From Saccharomycopsis fibuligera x Saccharomycopsis cf. fibuligera (Eukaryota; Ascomycota; Saccharomycetes; Ascoideales; Saccharomycopsidaceae), in the NCBI GenBank assembly GCA_001936135.1, contig CP012812.1, positions 2,170,001 through 2,234,000 of the forward strand: a stretch of DNA of 64,000 nt, written 5' to 3'. The notes below the pieces were generated by a model. The model was not told where the DNA came from, did no database searches, and saw only the letters and a program-made list of their open reading frames with translations. Below, piece by piece: positions 63,117 to 64,000 of this stretch. Numbering within the stretch: the first letter of the stretch is position 1; the number at the start of each line of letters is the position of its first letter. The position numbers and the translations under genes are program-made.

Positions 63117-63536
63117 TATTTGGACTTTATGTTTATTTTTTACTCACGGTTGACATTGTTTTTTAAATCTTTTTTATTTTTCATTATTTTTTTATTTTTT
63201 ATTTTTTATTTTTTTTTTTTTTTTTTTTCATCTGTATGCCCCCAAAAATGCACATGCACTTTCCTAGTGCAGCAAGATTACAACATGCGGTATATCAAAA
63301 CCTTTCAGCAAAATTTTAGAAAGTTAACAAAATGGTAGAAAAGAAAACCAACTTTGGCCTGAATAATAAAAAAGGTATGTCTATGTAAGCCAAAGAAATA
63401 ACAAACTGCTAACAACGCAAACTAAAGCAAATTGCACTGTAAAAAAAAAAAAAAAAAGATCATAAACCAAGCTAACAAATAAATAAAAAAAAATAATAAA
63501 AAAAAAAAAAATATAAAAACACCCCAACTAATTCAG
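63117..63536. other. Convergent spacer at the right end
   Basis: 420 bp of T-rich then A-rich sequence between the last Zn2Cys6 gene and the oxygenase gene on the other strand; presumably two 3' UTRs. A GTATGT at 63374 has no properly spaced partner and is not taken as an intron. Confidence 0.55.
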
Positions 63537-64000
63537 TTATACACTTTCAGCTTGATGCCATCTTTCATGCAACCTACCATAAATTCTAACCAATAAGGGC
63601 TCATCTCCTTCAACAATATTCAAATCTTTTCTACCAAACAATCTTCCTTTTTCTTCGTCCCACTCTGCAAAAGTACATTTTTCCCATTCTTCTGGCTTAT
63701 TATGACCAGTTTTCTGCAACTTTGGCGAGTCAAGAGATTCTGGATCGATAATTGTGTTTAAATGAGGATTGTTAAAGTAAATAAGAACTAATCTCTTGAA
63801 CTGCTTCTGATCATCAGGTGGCGAAATAACTCTATGGATGGACGATTTAAAATATCCTCCAGTAAGAAACTCCATTGCATCACCAATATTAACAATTAAA
63901 GAATTTGGCTTATGACCAACATACCGCCACTGGCCAGTGTAGTAGTCTCTTATTTGTAAAGAGAGAATTGGCTGAGAAGTAATGAAAGTAAAGGCAGTTC
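63537..64000 (-). CDS. 2-oxoglutarate/Fe(II) oxygenase, isopenicillin-N-synthase-like, 3' part
   Basis: The minus-strand frame is open to the window edge; the internal ATG at 63875 is not the start. Visible from the edge: FITSQPILSLQIRDYYTGQW, RYVGHKPNSLIVNIGDAMEF, then LTGGYFKSSIHRVISPP with the distal iron-binding His and, shortly after, KRLVLIYFNNPH. This order (LQIR, VNIGD, TGGxxKSxxHRV) is the C-terminal half of the 2OG-Fe(II) dioxygenase fold of the isopenicillin N synthase group. The HxD part of the iron site lies outside the window. Yeast members are mostly uncharacterised; the substrate cannot be inferred. Confidence 0.85.
   Translation of the reverse strand, partial: TAFTFITSQPILSLQIRDYYTGQWRYVGHKPNSLIVNIGDAMEFLTGGYFKSSIHRVISPPDDQKQFKRLVLIYFNNPHLNTIIDPESLDSPKLQKTGHNKPEEWEKCTFAEWDEEKGRLFGRKDLNIVEGDEPLLVRIYGRLHERWHQAESV

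Noticed and set aside
1-64000. tRNA genes, LTR or DNA transposons, centromere-type large inverted repeats
   Set aside because: Reading both strands by eye, I found no B-box-like GGTTCGANTCC, no terminal repeat pairs and no large inverted repeat. A tRNAscan or self-alignment run could still reveal something missed.

Overview
The window looks like nuclear chromosomal DNA of a budding yeast of the CTG-Ser1 group (Debaryomycetaceae). The long intergenic spacers, the many Asn/Gln/Ser and Asp/Glu tracts and the gene set suggest the Lodderomyces elongisporus / Candida parapsilosis branch; the species is an inference. The best internal evidence for CTG = Ser is CDC9 codon 47631-47633. This CTG sits in the motif WFEP-x-VVFEV, where other eukaryotic DNA ligases I carry Ser (WxxPSxVWEV, from memory). 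CTG is also scarce in the conserved genes; RAD51 appears to have none. I saw no transposon, LTR element, tRNA, rRNA or CRISPR array.

Layout. 1-8 kb: 3' part of TOF1 (replication fork protection), a vacuolar AVT-type amino acid transporter, and FOL1 (trifunctional folate synthesis) on the other side of a 1.26 kb divergent spacer that holds a spliced, apparently non-coding transcription unit. 8.6-13 kb: GIS2 (seven CCHC knuckles) and a DOT6/TOD6-type Myb repressor with PAC-like repeats in its own promoter. 13-26 kb: a sparse region with two GH17 cell-wall glucanase genes (both minus strand, 6.5 kb apart) flanking a flavodoxin-like quinone reductase; spacers reach about 3 kb. 25.9-36 kb: SBH1 (spliced), AIM10, PEX13 (spliced), a mitochondrial LEA-like protein and a PQ-loop vacuolar transporter. 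37-48 kb: an unidentified coiled-coil protein, then RAD51 and CDC9 in tandem, both with MCB (ACGCGT) boxes. 48.5-63.1 kb: a tandem family of large Zn2Cys6 transcription factors, four intact genes plus one decayed copy. The right edge cuts a 2-oxoglutarate/Fe(II) oxygenase gene.

How the parts fit. TOF1, RAD51 and CDC9 act at replication forks and in recombination, and RAD51 and CDC9 share G1/S-type promoter boxes. GIS2 and DOT6 both touch translation and ribosome biogenesis. The two GH17 genes share a promoter block and a 191-nt identical coding tract that points to gene conversion. The Zn2Cys6 array is the clearest lineage-specific expansion. It has promoter palindromes, short upstream ORFs and a pseudogene, and is the best candidate here for an undescribed regulatory system.

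Caveat: my residue readings use CTG as Leu unless stated. Function names rest on motif recognition, not on a database search.
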